DNA of 64,000 nucleotides from Quercus robur (lineage: Eukaryota > Streptophyta > Magnoliopsida > Fagales > Fagaceae). The notes under the pieces were generated by a model. That model saw only the letters and a list, made by a program, of their open reading frames with translations. It was not told the origin of the DNA and did no database searches. Position numbers and translations under genes: made by a program. The DNA is taken from assembly GCF_932294415.1 (NCBI RefSeq), contig NC_065536.1, forward strand, positions 46,783,854-46,847,853, read 5' to 3'. This document shows positions 25,622 through 37,037 of this stretch, one piece after another (position 1 is the stretch's first letter; each line of letters opens with the position of its first letter).

Positions 25622-28600
25622 TTAAGCAGCCGCAGCCATTGGTACAGATCTGTAGCATGCTCTCTTTGCCGCGCGAACAATGTCTTCAACCTGCAAAACC
25701 CATAAACCAAGAAAAAAAGAATTAGTGCACAATCATAGTTAGTATTTATACCCATAGTTGTCAAAACATGAATTATATCATAAATCGATTTTTTATTTTT
25801 CTATATCATGTATCGATACACAAATATCTAAAAAAATTATAGATATACATATATAAAAGTTGTATTTATTATAAATTCAAAATATATTCAACAAATTTAG
25901 TCACTACTTATGTAATAATATTTGTCGGACCGTCTTATCAAAAAAAAAAAAAAATTATTTGTCGGACCGTGAGCTGTGCTATTCCACCTCAAAACCAATT
26001 GGTGATGAGGAAGTCACACTCAAATTTTTTATGGTATTCGACATCAAACCACGCGAGCCCTTTTTTATGGTATTCGACATCAAGCCACGCGAGCCTGTTT
26101 TTAGAGCGGTTGTAGGGAGTCAAATTGTGGTCCTCCAACAATCCCTCTCTCACAATGATACTCCCGTGACTTGAACCCATGACTTTGGCTCTGATACCAT
26201 ATGTTGGACCGTGAGCTGTGTCATTCCACCTCAAAATTAATTGGTGATAAGGAACACACACTCAAATCTTTTATGTCATTCGACATCATGCCACGCGGGC
26301 CTGTTTTTAGAGTGATTGTAGGGAGTCAAATTGAGGTCCCCCAACAATATTTAACAAAGTTAACTAAATAAATCAAATTAATATATGTTTATAACATACA
26401 CAATCAAATAGATTAAACTCGTAAGTGGGAATACATGATAATTTCTTTTGAACATATTGCCTAATCAACTTCGTCTAAGTCTTTGTTATCATCATGTTCA
26501 TCATCTTACAAAATTATTTCCTCATTGACATTTTCTTCATCATCATCAACATTTACTATCTCTTTTCTTATTCTTTTATTCTAATAATTTTTTCTATATA
26601 TTTCTTCTGGGCATTCTAGCTTATTAGACTTATATCAATAATAACAAAATAAAAATAATTATATTTTCATTAATACATTTCATAGCATATGATGCAGGAA
26701 ACCAAGATTTTATGTTTTAATTTGCAATTAATATTGTTTTTGAATTTGGTTATTAATGTTGAGGATTTTTAGGGATTTAAATTAGATGTTTTCCATATTG
26801 GTGTAATCTCCTAAACACTATTTAACTAGTACTCCTATAATGGTGAAAGACAAATGAATTTGAATAAGATTAATTATTATGAGCTGAGAAATGTGTCCTC
26901 TCCTCACTTGTTTTCTCTGTTTGGTGGTGATGCCAAACACCCGTAGGTGATGATGCCTAAGGTTTGTAGGTAGATTCTAGGTGGTGAAGCCTAGGGTTTG
27001 TTCTGATGTTACTTTTGTTACTCTTTTATCTCCTATTTCCTATTTGTGCTGCATCAACTTGGTATCAGAGCGTAAACTCAATCCAATTTCTACACAGCCA
27101 AGAGAACCTTGTCTCACCAGCACCCATCAAAAAAAACCACCAGAAAATTTCATACCACAAACCATCAATCAAAGCCAAAACTTCCGACACCCCTAATCAC
27201 CAGATCCACCACAACCGACCCAAAAGAAACCACCTTTCAGCACCAAGCCCAACCCACATACTCTGACCACCGCCAAAACTGACCACCATCGAAATACCCA
27301 TCAAGTCAGTGACCGAGATGTAAGACAGCCCGACATTACTCCACAGCCGCACCTCCGAGGACGATTCAAACCCAGCACGGCCTTGCACCACCGCTAGCCA
27401 TCATACCTCCTGTATCGATTAAAGACCTTCCCCACGGTGACCCACAGTCCGATGAGCTCTGTTTCTCATCGTGCGAATGTTTTGATCCCCTTTTGTGTCA
27501 GTTTTAGATTTTGAGTTTCAGTTATGTACTTCTGCTATTTGTATTTTCACTTCATTTAAAAAAAGAAAGAAAAAAAAAATCATGAGCAGTGTTTTGCCAG
27601 CCCATCCAAGTACTTGGGCTCTTATGTTATTTGCCACACGGCCCACAGATGTGAAACTCCTGTTTTCACTTAGCAGCCCATGCACCAGCAGCAAGGTTGG
27701 CAGCCTACTTGTGCGCTTCAGCCAGCTTGCAGCCCAGGTCAGCAAATCCAAGTTTTCTTACAATTTTGTTGAATATTATACTAGAGCACAATGGTGATTT
27801 TAGAGGCACCTAGTTTTGATAGTCAACAAGACCCATGGTTCTTCACTGAGTGGTTATATGAGATAGATGAGTTTTTTGAACAAATAGGTTTGTCATATGT
27901 GAGAAGGGCTAGGTTTGCCAAAATGAAATTGATAAGTAGAGCTAGGGACCATTGGCAAGATGTTGAAGACCTTCGCATTTGAAAGGGTAAGCCTCCCATA
28001 GCTGATTGGGAAAAAATGAAGGAAAACTCATTGAGAGATATATTCCCCCATCCTATGAGCCAAAGAGAGAGAGATATGTTTCCCCATCCTATGAGCAAAG
28101 GATAGAGAAATGCGTTCCTCCATCCTATGAGAAAAAGAGAGAGAAATATGTACCCCCACCTTATCAAAAAAAGAGACAAATACGGGATAACCATGTATCT
28201 CAATTTGAAGATGAGATGAATGTTCAATCTCAATCAATGGGATAAACCTGCACCTGGCCATGTATCTCAATTTGAAGATGAGATGAATGTTCAAACAATT
28301 TCTAGTCCTAAGCCTAATGTGACTTTTTGTTCAAAATCTGGTCCTAAGCCCAAGATGAGTTTTTGTTCAAAATCCGGTCCTAAGCCCAAGGTGAACTTTG
28401 GTTCAAATTCTAGTCCTAAGTTCACTCCAATGCTATCTTCCATTGAAGTAGAACACAAATTCACAGAAGTAGAACACAAATATACTGTGGTAGAACACAA
28501 ACTTGAGAATCTCATGAAACTAGTTCAAGATTACTTTGCAATGCTCAAGAAACCTGAAGTTGGATTTGATACTTTACATGCTCACCACAAGCCCTTAGTG

Positions 28601-31600
28601 TCAACGGAGGTTGCCTCACCTATACGACAAGAAGAACCTACTAAGGAGCCTGAACAACAAGGTGAAATATCTGAACCATGTGTAGCAGATTTAATTCAAC
28701 CTATTGAAGTGTCAGATACATTGCCCATTGTTGAAAAGGATGATTCCATTATCCTTGATGAAGAGAAGGTTCCACAAGGAAATGTAACATTAGAGGGTGC
28801 ACATGATGTGGAAGTTGATGAATTTTCTTTTGATCAACCTTTCATGGTGAATGACGACAAACAGTTTGCTTAAGTAGAGAAAGTGGATACCTTGGTGCTT
28901 CCTATGGTTCAAGATAATATTTTGATTCCACACATTGATTCTGTCATCTCAGGAAAGTTTACTGATGTGATGGAATGCAAAGCTTCGTTATTCTTGTGCT
29001 TCCAAAAGTGATTATTGTATTTAGGCAAGTACTACATACTGGAGTTCTAATCCTACTTCACTTTAAAACTCAAGGTCAAGTTTTCTCCAACCAGAGGAGT
29101 ATGTTGCAGGAAACCAAGATTTTATGTTTTAATTTGCAATTAATATTGTTTTTGAATTTGAATTTTGAATTTGGTTATTAATGTTGAGGGTTTTTATGGA
29201 TTTAAATTAGATGTTTTCCATATTGGTGTAATCTCCTAAACCCTATTTAACTAGTACTCTTGTAGCGGTGAAAGACAGATGAATATGAATAAGATTAATT
29301 ATTATGAGTTGAGAAATGTCTCCTCTCCTCCCTTGTTTTCTTTATTTGGTGGTGATGCCTAAGGTTTGCAAGCAGATTCTAGGTGGTGAACCCTAGGGTT
29401 TGTTCTGTTGTCACTTTTGAACTCTTGGACATGTTATTTTATTGGACTCAATAAGTATCCCAATAATTTTGTATTGAAAAAAAGTATAACAAGTTGTTTA
29501 AATCAAATAAAACAGCAAATTTAAAATAAATAAATAAATAAACAAAATTAAATAAATTAAATAAATAAAATAAATAAATAAAACCTCATTTTAAAGTTTA
29601 AACCCACATGTCTATATATCATACAATACATATGATTCAATGATACAATACGATACGATCCATACGATACGCACTTATGTATCAGACAATTCATGAGCAC
29701 TTACAATACGCCCTGACGATACAAAACTTTTTGTACACAATATAATACATAACGTGTATTGTACAATACTGACAACTATGCTTATGCCCACAAACCAATA
29801 AAACTGTGAACATTTAAACTTAAAACACTATCACAGGCATAAAATCTCAAATCTCACAAATCCAACATCCTCAGCTATTGCATCTATCAGTCTTACTAAA
29901 AATTGTGTTATTAGTAGTATGGACCTTAAGCCCATAACCACCCATCGTATTGCACTAATGACTCATAATAGATATCAAGCTTAAAGAATCAGAATATGAC
30001 TGACCTGTGGGACAGCCAATCTCTCAAGATTAGCTGCATAAGGCATAGGAACATCAGCCCCAGTAATTCTCTCAACTGGAGCATCGAGATAACCGAAGCT
30101 TTCCTCAACTACAGATGTGCTGTTTAAGAAGAAGCACAATGTAAGATTGATGGTTTCCAAAAAAACTGATCACCCAGAGTAGATATATCAGTGGATAGAG
30201 ACAAACCAGATTTCAGCTCCAACACCATGCTGGGGAAAACCTTCTTCGACTGTTATGAGTCTGTTGGTTTTCCTGACAGAAGCATTGATTGTGGATCTAT
30301 CTAATGGCCGGATTGTGCGCAAGTTTATAACCTAAAGTGATAGGAATAGTTATAAATATGTCCATAACTAAAATAGAACTAGTTGTAAGAATATTGTGGT
30401 CATTCTTTACCTCAGCACTGATTCCTTCCTTTGCAAGAATCTCAGCTGCCTGAACATAAATCAATACAATTATTTGCAGTTGGGAGGCACAAATCACAAA
30501 GAGAGTGAGAGAGAGATGAAATCTAACTACAGCCTATAGATTATTTTGATACAAATTAGAGGAAATTATAAGAAAAATTACATCCCCTACGTATAGTGCA
30601 CAAGTCGAACAAAAGAAAGTTCCCGCACACAGTTGAGTACTTGCAAATTTGAACAGTTGAGAAAGTTCCCGCAAAATCAACAATTCAGGGAGAGCAGTCC
30701 TCAAAAGAGAAGTGGGACATCATAGTACAAAACTAACACCTTGCAACCAGAATCAACTCCAACTATTCAAGGGATATGCAGAACAATTGCATATCTTGGA
30801 CAGGAATAGGGACTCTTGACAAAGCAATAATCAATCCAAAGGATGCTAGAACCCAGAACACCCAAGAATTGTTTCTACTATGCATTTGCAACAGTAGAAA
30901 CCATTACACCAAATGCAGAATTTCACAACTAACTTCACTTCTTTGGGTGTACATTACACATTTCTCTCTCATTTTCTCATCTTACTACTCATCGTACAAC
31001 TTCCAGGTCAATTTATTTCTCACAAGAGAAAAAATTACATTAAATAATATCAGCTGGGTTGGTATAGCAGACAAACCTTGAGAGCATAGCCCACCATTTT
31101 TGAAAAAGCTGTAATAGTCACATCCTTTCCTTCTCTCTCAATCTGTGGACAACAGAAAATTACAAGGTGAACAACAATTATAGTATCAAGGGAATATAGT
31201 AGAATAATAGGGAAAAAAAAGAACAATATTCTTGTAGGTAATGTTTGAAAGTCACCTTAGCTTTCCCTATTGGTAAGCAAAAACTGGAATCAAGAACTTC
31301 AGCTGAAACGGGGAATGACTCACCATATCTGAAGCACAAAGTTCCCATCAATATGAACGATGCTTAACAGGACATGGGCAATCCAAATAAATCATAATCA
31401 CAATTTACTTACAACAACTCATTTTCAAGAAAAATAACAGGATCAGGATCTCTTATGGCAGCTTTTAGCAGTCCACGAGCATCTTCAGATGAGTATGGGG
31501 TTAAAACTTTCAACCCAGGGCAGGAGGCATACCACGAGGCATAACACTGCATATAAAAATACATAGAGCATTGCCAAATGATTGTTTTTCTAATAATGTG

Positions 31601-33933
31601 AAATGAAAACTGAACATGCTGTGTCATACGGGACAGAACCAGGACCCAATTGGAAGGGCATCACACAGAAGAAGAGCAGGTAACAAAAAAGAACTAGGTA
31701 CAAAAATAAAGCCTGAGGAACCATACATGAGAGTGCTGGGCACCAACACCAGCAGCAGCACCATTAGGCCCTCTGAAAACTATAGGAACAGATATCTGGC
31801 CAGCAGACATATAGTTTGATTTTGCAGCAGAATTAATGATGTGATCAATTGCCTGCCAACCAAAGCAAGAACTGATACTCAGTAAAAGGAAAAAAGAAAA
31901 AGAAAAAGAATCATAATATTTAGAAGAGACAAACAGGCACAACACTGTAGAAATAATACTAGAAAATCAAAGAATGAACTCTTCAAGTTACCTATAAACT
32001 AGAGAATGCACCATAAATAAATGAACCAAAAATTGTGTATAAATTTATCAGCAATTTTGAATTACCACAGGAGGCAATCCACAATATCCTTCATTTCAAC
32101 TAACAAATGACTTCTGTGTGTCTGTGTGTGAGAGAGACAGAGAGAGAGAGAGAAACAGAGAGCTCAGAAACTACATTATCCTGATATTTTCTTTGGAACA
32201 AAAAAGGCCTAAATGGCTTAAATATGTTGAGCTCTACTAGATACTTGAATAGATTAAGATACTATTATAAGGTTTTGGAGGGTAGTTGAAGGATTAAATC
32301 AATTGAAACAGCACCATACAACACAAAATCCAAATTTAAAACAAACACCTAAGAAGCATTTTATCCCATTCAAACTAGACCATTCAGATCAAGATATCAA
32401 CTATAATTCTGACATCAGAATATCTCTTAGCATAAGGTTTCAGAAAAATGTATACACATAGGAAACCTCTAACCTGCATAGAAAAGTTAAATGTCATGAA
32501 CTCAACAACAGGCCGCAGACCATGGTAAGCAGCACCAACTCCAATCCCAGTAAACCCAGCCTGCAAAACGTTTAACACCAAAAATGCAATGAGCCAACTG
32601 TTACCAAAGAATATAAACAAGAATTCTAATCTACTTGACCGACCACAGAAGAAACCAAAGAATCAAAGAATGGTATGAGCAGCTCAAGTAATGGATATAA
32701 CCTCAGTGATTGGTGTATCAAGAACCCTATCAGGACCATACTTGTCCAAAAGCCCTTTGGATATCTACACAAAACAAAGATTAAGACCCGATTTATAGAC
32801 AAGTGTATAAAATCAAATTCTGGCCTTGAAAGGTAATAGAAATCTGCGAAATTCATCTCTTCGATTGATAAAGTCTAACCTTGTATGCACCTTGATATTC
32901 ACCAACCTGCACTCCCAAAAAATAAGGGGGAACATAAGTACAGAAAGAATATCAAGTTTAGGAAATACTAGCAATTTCTTTCCATTTATTCTCACCTCTT
33001 CACCCATCAAAAACACTTTCGGATCAGCAGACATTTCCTCATCAAGCGCAGAATTTAGAGCATCTCTCACCATCATCTGTAAACGATTATCATTTCAAAA
33101 GTAAAATTCAGTAAGTTTGTAAAGACTAATCCTTTATCCAAGCAAAAGAGACAGCTTTTCAAATTAGTATGACAACAATCAAGCCTCAGTCCCAGAATTT
33201 TGGAAGCTATTCATATTACTACAGCACCAAAATGAAAGGTTTTCAGGTTCCTAAAAGTTGGGTCTTGGTGCGATGCCAATTTCCTTCCACCCAAAGCAGC
33301 ATGTCACGAATTCAAGTCCGAGAATCAGCTTCTCCAAAAAATTAAAAAAAATGGGTGTAAGACTTCCTACCAATCAACTATCCCAAGCCCCGCAAAAATG
33401 GGAGCTTTATGTTATGGCTACAACCCTTTTTTTTTTTCTTACAAATTCTTACCTTTTTTTTTTACGAGGTCCCCCATTAAAGAATTTCAATCATATCCCA
33501 GCCTCCCAGGAAAATAATTGAGACATACTTAACATCATACATATATATAATATAAATATAAGCTCAGCACTGGTATAAATAAATAAAAAAACCAAAACAC
33601 AAACACAAACAAACAAGGAGTATTAAAAGTAGTCTAATAAAGCCAACTGAAAAGCATAGAATTGATACAAAAAAATCCACCATTACCTCTTTTCCTGCTG
33701 ATGAGTAGCTTCTCAATGCCGAAACGGCAGAACGTGTCCTCTGTACAAACCAGCATTACAATTAAGCAAATCCAAGCTAATTACAAACAAATCAACTGTA
33801 TATATAAACAAAGATTTCATTTTCATTTTTTTTATTTTCACAACAAGAACAAATAAACAGCTAATGATTCGAGAAGTCGTACCAGAAGAGAAGCGCCTCC
33901 GGCACCTACTTTTTGCCTTATAATCCCCAACAT
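25622..33933 (-). CDS. PDHB: pyruvate dehydrogenase E1 component subunit beta, mitochondrial, complete
   Basis: Fourteen minus-strand exons are 33883-33933 (ATG), 33687-33740, 32996-33076, 32880-32906, 32702-32764, 32474-32560, 31727-31852, 31413-31546, 31256-31328, 31077-31142, 30411-30449, 30207-30331, 30005-30119 and 25622-25690 (TAA). All are GT-AG and in frame: 1110 bases, 369 residues, the normal length for plant PDH E1 beta. Residues 1-35 ([10 protein letters not shown]..., Arg/Ser-rich, no acids until the end) look like a mitochondrial presequence. The thiamine-binding transketolase pyrimidine domain follows ([71 protein letters not shown]). The C-terminal transketolase domain ([49 protein letters not shown]) ends in [10 protein letters not shown]. 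With E1 alpha it decarboxylates pyruvate in the PDH complex of the mitochondrial matrix. The 4,314-bp last intron (25691-30004) is full of nested transposons. Confidence 0.97.
25934..25955 (+). mobile_element. 22-bp poly(A)-tailed micro-insertion with 15-bp target duplication
   Basis: CTTATC followed by an A run is bracketed by two exact copies of TATTTGTCGGACCGT (25919-25933 and 25956-25970). The other LTR of the same TRIM lacks this insert. It looks like an extremely truncated product of LINE-type target-primed reverse transcription. Confidence 0.75.
26025..26096. repeat. 36-bp tandem duplication inside one TRIM LTR
   Basis: Two adjacent 36-bp units begin TTTTTTATGGTATTCGACAT and differ at one or two bases. 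The partner LTR at 26202-26346 has a single copy, so the duplication occurred after TRIM insertion. Confidence 0.85.
26690..29419 (+). mobile_element. gag-only LTR retrotransposon (TR-GAG type) in PDH intron 13
   Basis: The 5' LTR is about 26690-27053, starting TGATGCAGGAAACC and ending TGCTGCA. The 3' LTR starts TGTTGCAGGAAACC at 29102 and matches to about 29419, so it lacks roughly the last 37 bp. A primer-binding site TGGTATCAGAGC (27060-27071), complementary to initiator tRNA-Met, lies just after the 5' LTR, and CAGAGGAG purine sequence just before the 3' LTR. The internal 2 kb encodes only gag-like protein, with no protease, reverse transcriptase or integrase. Plant elements of this plan are known as TR-GAG. 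It would depend on enzymes from a related autonomous element. Confidence 0.85.
27791..28873 (+). pseudogene. gag remnant of the TR-GAG element, with tandem peptide repeats
   Basis: The first part (27791-27982) reads [18 protein letters not shown], then [20 protein letters not shown], the core of the retrotransposon gag fold. A stop at 27980 and frame changes follow. It continues as [18 protein letters not shown] (28006-28245), where a 12-residue unit of the form (K/R)YVPPSYE(Q/K)KRE is repeated four times. The last part (28220-28873) contains a 12-residue SGPKPKxxFCSK unit three times and a seven-residue VEHK(F/Y)T(E/V) unit three times, then an acidic tail. The original protein was probably one frame. 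No zinc knuckle is seen. Confidence 0.75.
33250..33440 (+). mobile_element. Au-like SINE in PDH intron 2
   Basis: The order is CTTGGTGCGATGCCAATTTC, then CCACCC, AGCATGTCACGAATTCAAG (B-box-like GAATTCAAGTCC), then GTAAGACTTCCTACC, CCCCGCAAAAATGGGAGC and a terminal T run. This follows the plant Au SINE plan, including its T-tail end. It is related to the copy near 20.3 kb. No target duplication could be fixed. Confidence 0.65.
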
Positions 33934-33953
33934 CTTTGCCTCTAAATATTGCT

Positions 33954-34150
33954 CTAAAATCAACCAAATCGAAAATCACAAATCAGATCCTACCAAATCA
34001 CAGTGCTAGTAGACATTTAACAAAAAATTTTAAAATATATATATATGAATGAATGAAGGAAAGAAATGAAAAACCTTAAAACTTCAGAAGAAATTTATGG
34101 AGAGTGAGATTTTGGGTTTGAGGGAAAAAAAATAATAATAAAAGTAAGTA
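33954..34150 (-). other. probable 5'UTR intron of the PDH E1 beta gene
   Basis: On the minus strand, CCAAG|GTACTTAC at 34151 is a good donor. A T-rich tract ending GATTTTAG at 33954 is a good acceptor, 20 bases before the ATG at 33933. The leader would then be a short exon upstream of 34151 joined to AGCAATATTTAGAGGCAAAG. No transcript evidence is available, so this is a prediction from splice signals only. Confidence 0.45.
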
Positions 34151-34151
34151 C

Positions 34152-36015
34152 CTTGGAACAAGAATGGTGTGGTATCCGATCTTATTAAGGCGTTCGGTGT
34201 AGAAAAAGAAAATGAAGGCAGCCAGCCAGCCAAACAGGGCTTTTTGTGGGAATTTTTTTTTTTTTTTAGACCATGTATTTTTTATTTTGATTTTTCTGTT
34301 GATCTTTTTGTGGGAAAAAATATATATATTATATTATTATTATTATATTATAATTTTTTTTTTTTTTGAAATGATAATATAATATATATATATTTTTTGT
34401 TTTTGTTGTGATGTGATGTGACAGCGGCAGGCTTGGTAGGATGTGGTTAGGTTTTGTTGTATTATGATGTGCCGAACAAGTGGCCGGGTGAGGTTTGATT
34501 GCAAAAGCACCAAGGGTTAGGATCAATTGGTGTGGGTTGCAGGGATTTTTTTTCCAAAATAATCAAATCCTTCGAACTATTTTATTAGTTAACCAAGATT
34601 TTGAAACTATTTTGGTATCTAACAAATCGAGTGTTGAGAACTCAATTTTGCTCTGTGAAATTGCATTTGGAAATCGAGTGTCTCATACTCGAGTTCCAAG
34701 TGCAATTTCTCATAACAAAATTGAATTCGCTCACTCAATTTGTTAGATATTAGAATAGTTTCAAAATCTTGACTACCTAATAAAATAGTTTGGTTTTTAT
34801 AGTTATTTTGGAAAAAAAAAAACCAGTTACAGGAGGATCCTCACTGCTTTGCATGAGAGTGCGAGAGAGAAAGTAATGAACATGCAGCATTTTTTTTTTA
34901 GAAATATGAAAAAAAAGTTTAGTTTTAAATATGTTTGGAAATATTTTTCTCCAACTCAACTATGTGTAGATTGAAGAGATTATTTACTTATAATTTTAGT
35001 TATATGAATTTTTTAATTAGTCATATGACTTATTTAAACTAGCATCATCACATGCACTTCATGCATGCGATGAGGCTCTTTTTTTTTCTTTCTAGTATCA
35101 TAATTTTTCTTTCATATCAATTTAGGATTTACACATTTATCCATTAATATCACGCATCTACAAACAGCTAATATAGCCAAAAGTGTCATGAGACTAGCTC
35201 CAAAATATAAACAAATCCACTTAGGAAGTGTCATTTCAGTGTTCATTTTTTTTAATCTAGTCTCATAACACTTCTGGATGTATCAGTAGTTTACAAATGC
35301 TTGATATTAATGAACAAATGTGTAAACCCCAAATTGATATAAAAGAAAAATTATGACACTAAACCAAAAAAAAAAAAAAAAAACCTCATCGCACGCGCAA
35401 GGCGCATATGATGAGGCTAGTTTTTTTTTTTTTTTTTTTTTGCTGAAAGAGGCTAGTATTATTTTAATGCAATAAGATATAAAATTGAAATAGGATGCAG
35501 ATATATTGTTAGGTAGGAATGTAAAATAAATAACGTAGTGTTCTGTTATGCAAAATGCATATGTTTTCCAATATAGGGATGGGAATGCTTTCATGCAAAA
35601 ATCAATCTCTTTATTCTAATCCACTATTCATTATTCAAACCAACTTTCATGATGGTGTTTAGTAGCTTACAACCACATAAATTTTTTTTTTTAATAATAC
35701 CTAACCAAAAAAAAAAAACCAATGTTTTTATTTTATATATATAATTTTTATTTTGAAAATCTAATTTATAAATGGATAAAGCAATTTGAAAATTAATAAA
35801 AGAATGGCCCTATCTTTTAGGCAATGTTTTAGTGTAAGTTAAAGTTGTATTTTTACCAAATTGTCCTTTAATTTTGTCTCTACTTAAACATAGGGGTCTA
35901 ACGACATTTTTTAACCAAAAAAATGAGGATCACAAATAGGGGAAGCCCCTTAAATAGTAGTATAGATATATATTTTAGCAGTTTAGCACTCATATACATG
36001 TATCACATAAAATTA
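34152..36015. other. upstream region of the PDH gene, no second gene seen
   Basis: AT-rich sequence with homopolymer tracts at 34256, 34360 and 35421. The PDH promoter should lie in the first kilobase. No clear TATA box was chosen. A quasi-palindromic stretch around 34560-34800 (inverted copies of AATAGTTTCAAAATCTTG-type sequence) may be a MITE. Confidence 0.5.
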
Positions 36016-36022
36016 TAATTAG

Positions 36023-36272
36023 GCGGGGTTTGGATTCGGCTGAAACCCACGTTTTCAGTTCTGCGTTTTAGCTTTTTTTTTTTTTTTTTTTTCCCCTGCA
36101 GGCGTTACTTTTAGGGGATAGCAGCACTGTTGAACATTGTTCATAGACTAAAAAAATATTAAAAATGGGTCCCACGATACTATACACACAATTAAAAATT
36201 ATTTTGCTACAGTGTTTTCAGTTTTCAGTTTTCAGTTTCAGCAACAATAAGTTCAATCCAAACAAACCCTTA
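36023..36272. mobile_element. hAT-like MITE
   Basis: The left end GGGGTTTGGATTCGGCTGAA and the right end, reverse-complemented, AAGGGTTTGTTTGGATTGAA form imperfect inverted termini. The interior contains GGGTCCCACGATACTAT and TTTTGCTACAGTGTTTTCAG, motifs shared with the element at 53523-54039. No target duplication is clear. Confidence 0.65.
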
Positions 36273-36998
36273 GTATTGACTGAAGGTAGGGATATTTATT
36301 TTGATGTAAAGACTATTGAATCACAAAATATAATATACAAAAAAAAATTATATGAGTCCTTGATATTCAACTATATAAGTTGTTTCTCCAAAAAAAAAAA
36401 AAAACAAACAAACAAACAAAACAAAACTGCATATGTTCTTTACACACATGAAGGACTTGCTATGTGCATAAGTGCATTATTGTCCTAGCACCTATATCCA
36501 TTTTTCAACCACCCGTTCAACCAAAATGAAGAAGAAAGAAGAGGAAGATGTGTGTCTAACTGTCCTTGATAATTTGGTAGAGCAAATCTCAAACCACTCT
36601 TCTTAATCTAACAAATCAACCTGCAAATAAATTAAAAAGTGAGTTAATAATTATACTGTTTTGGCTGTTGGAAAAAAAAGAAACCTCAACAATTAACTAA
36701 AAATAAATATTTCAAATTCCATTCATTTTCCATGATTCTCAGTCACCTAAAGACAGCATAAATCCAAAATTCCAAAAAAAATATATTATAATGCAATTAA
36801 AAAAAATTAAAGAAGATATAAAAAATTGGAAACTAATTTACTTACACTCTATTTGTTTCGCCGTAAAACCTTCTATAAAAATAGTTTTCCACATTTTCTA
36901 GTGTTTAGTAGCACAAAAAAATTTAGTTAATGGAAAACTATCTTTAGTCAATAGAAAACCCTAATAAAAATAAAGCTTATTTTCTATAGGTTGTTTTC

Positions 36999-37037
<39 letters not shown>

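Larger units (their letters stand above)
25923..26346 (-). mobile_element. TRIM retrotransposon (terminal repeats in miniature)
   Basis: Two TG...CA repeats (25923-26140 and 26202-26346) enclose only 61 bp (26141-26201). On the minus strand that internal segment starts with TATGGTATCAGAGCC, a primer-binding site for initiator tRNA-Met, and ends in a purine-rich GTGAGAGAGGG tract before the next repeat. A perfect 5-bp target duplication ATATT flanks the element (25918-25922 and 26347-26351). The downstream-in-plus repeat is 145 bp. The other is 218 bp because of a 37-bp insertion and a 36-bp internal duplication, and 145+37+36 equals 218 exactly. There is no coding capacity, as in known TRIM families. 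Confidence 0.88.
25753..29780. mobile_element. outer TIR element in PDH intron 13, host of nested insertions
   Basis: Both ends carry CATAGTTGTCA in inverted orientation (25753-25763; reverse complement ending at 29780). Flanking 8-mers TTTATACC (25745-25752) and CTTATGCC (29781-29788) agree at six of eight positions, both differences being transitions. CGATAC-type motifs recur near both ends. After subtracting the TRIM and the LTR element inside it, about 0.86 kb of original element remains. The 8-bp duplication and short TIRs point to a hAT-like element. Given imperfect flanks, the call is moderate. Confidence 0.55.

Noticed and set aside
27006..27391. Pro/His-rich frames just after the 5' LTR
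   Set aside because: They lie in the untranslated leader after the primer-binding site of the TR-GAG element, with frames on both strands and no gag features.
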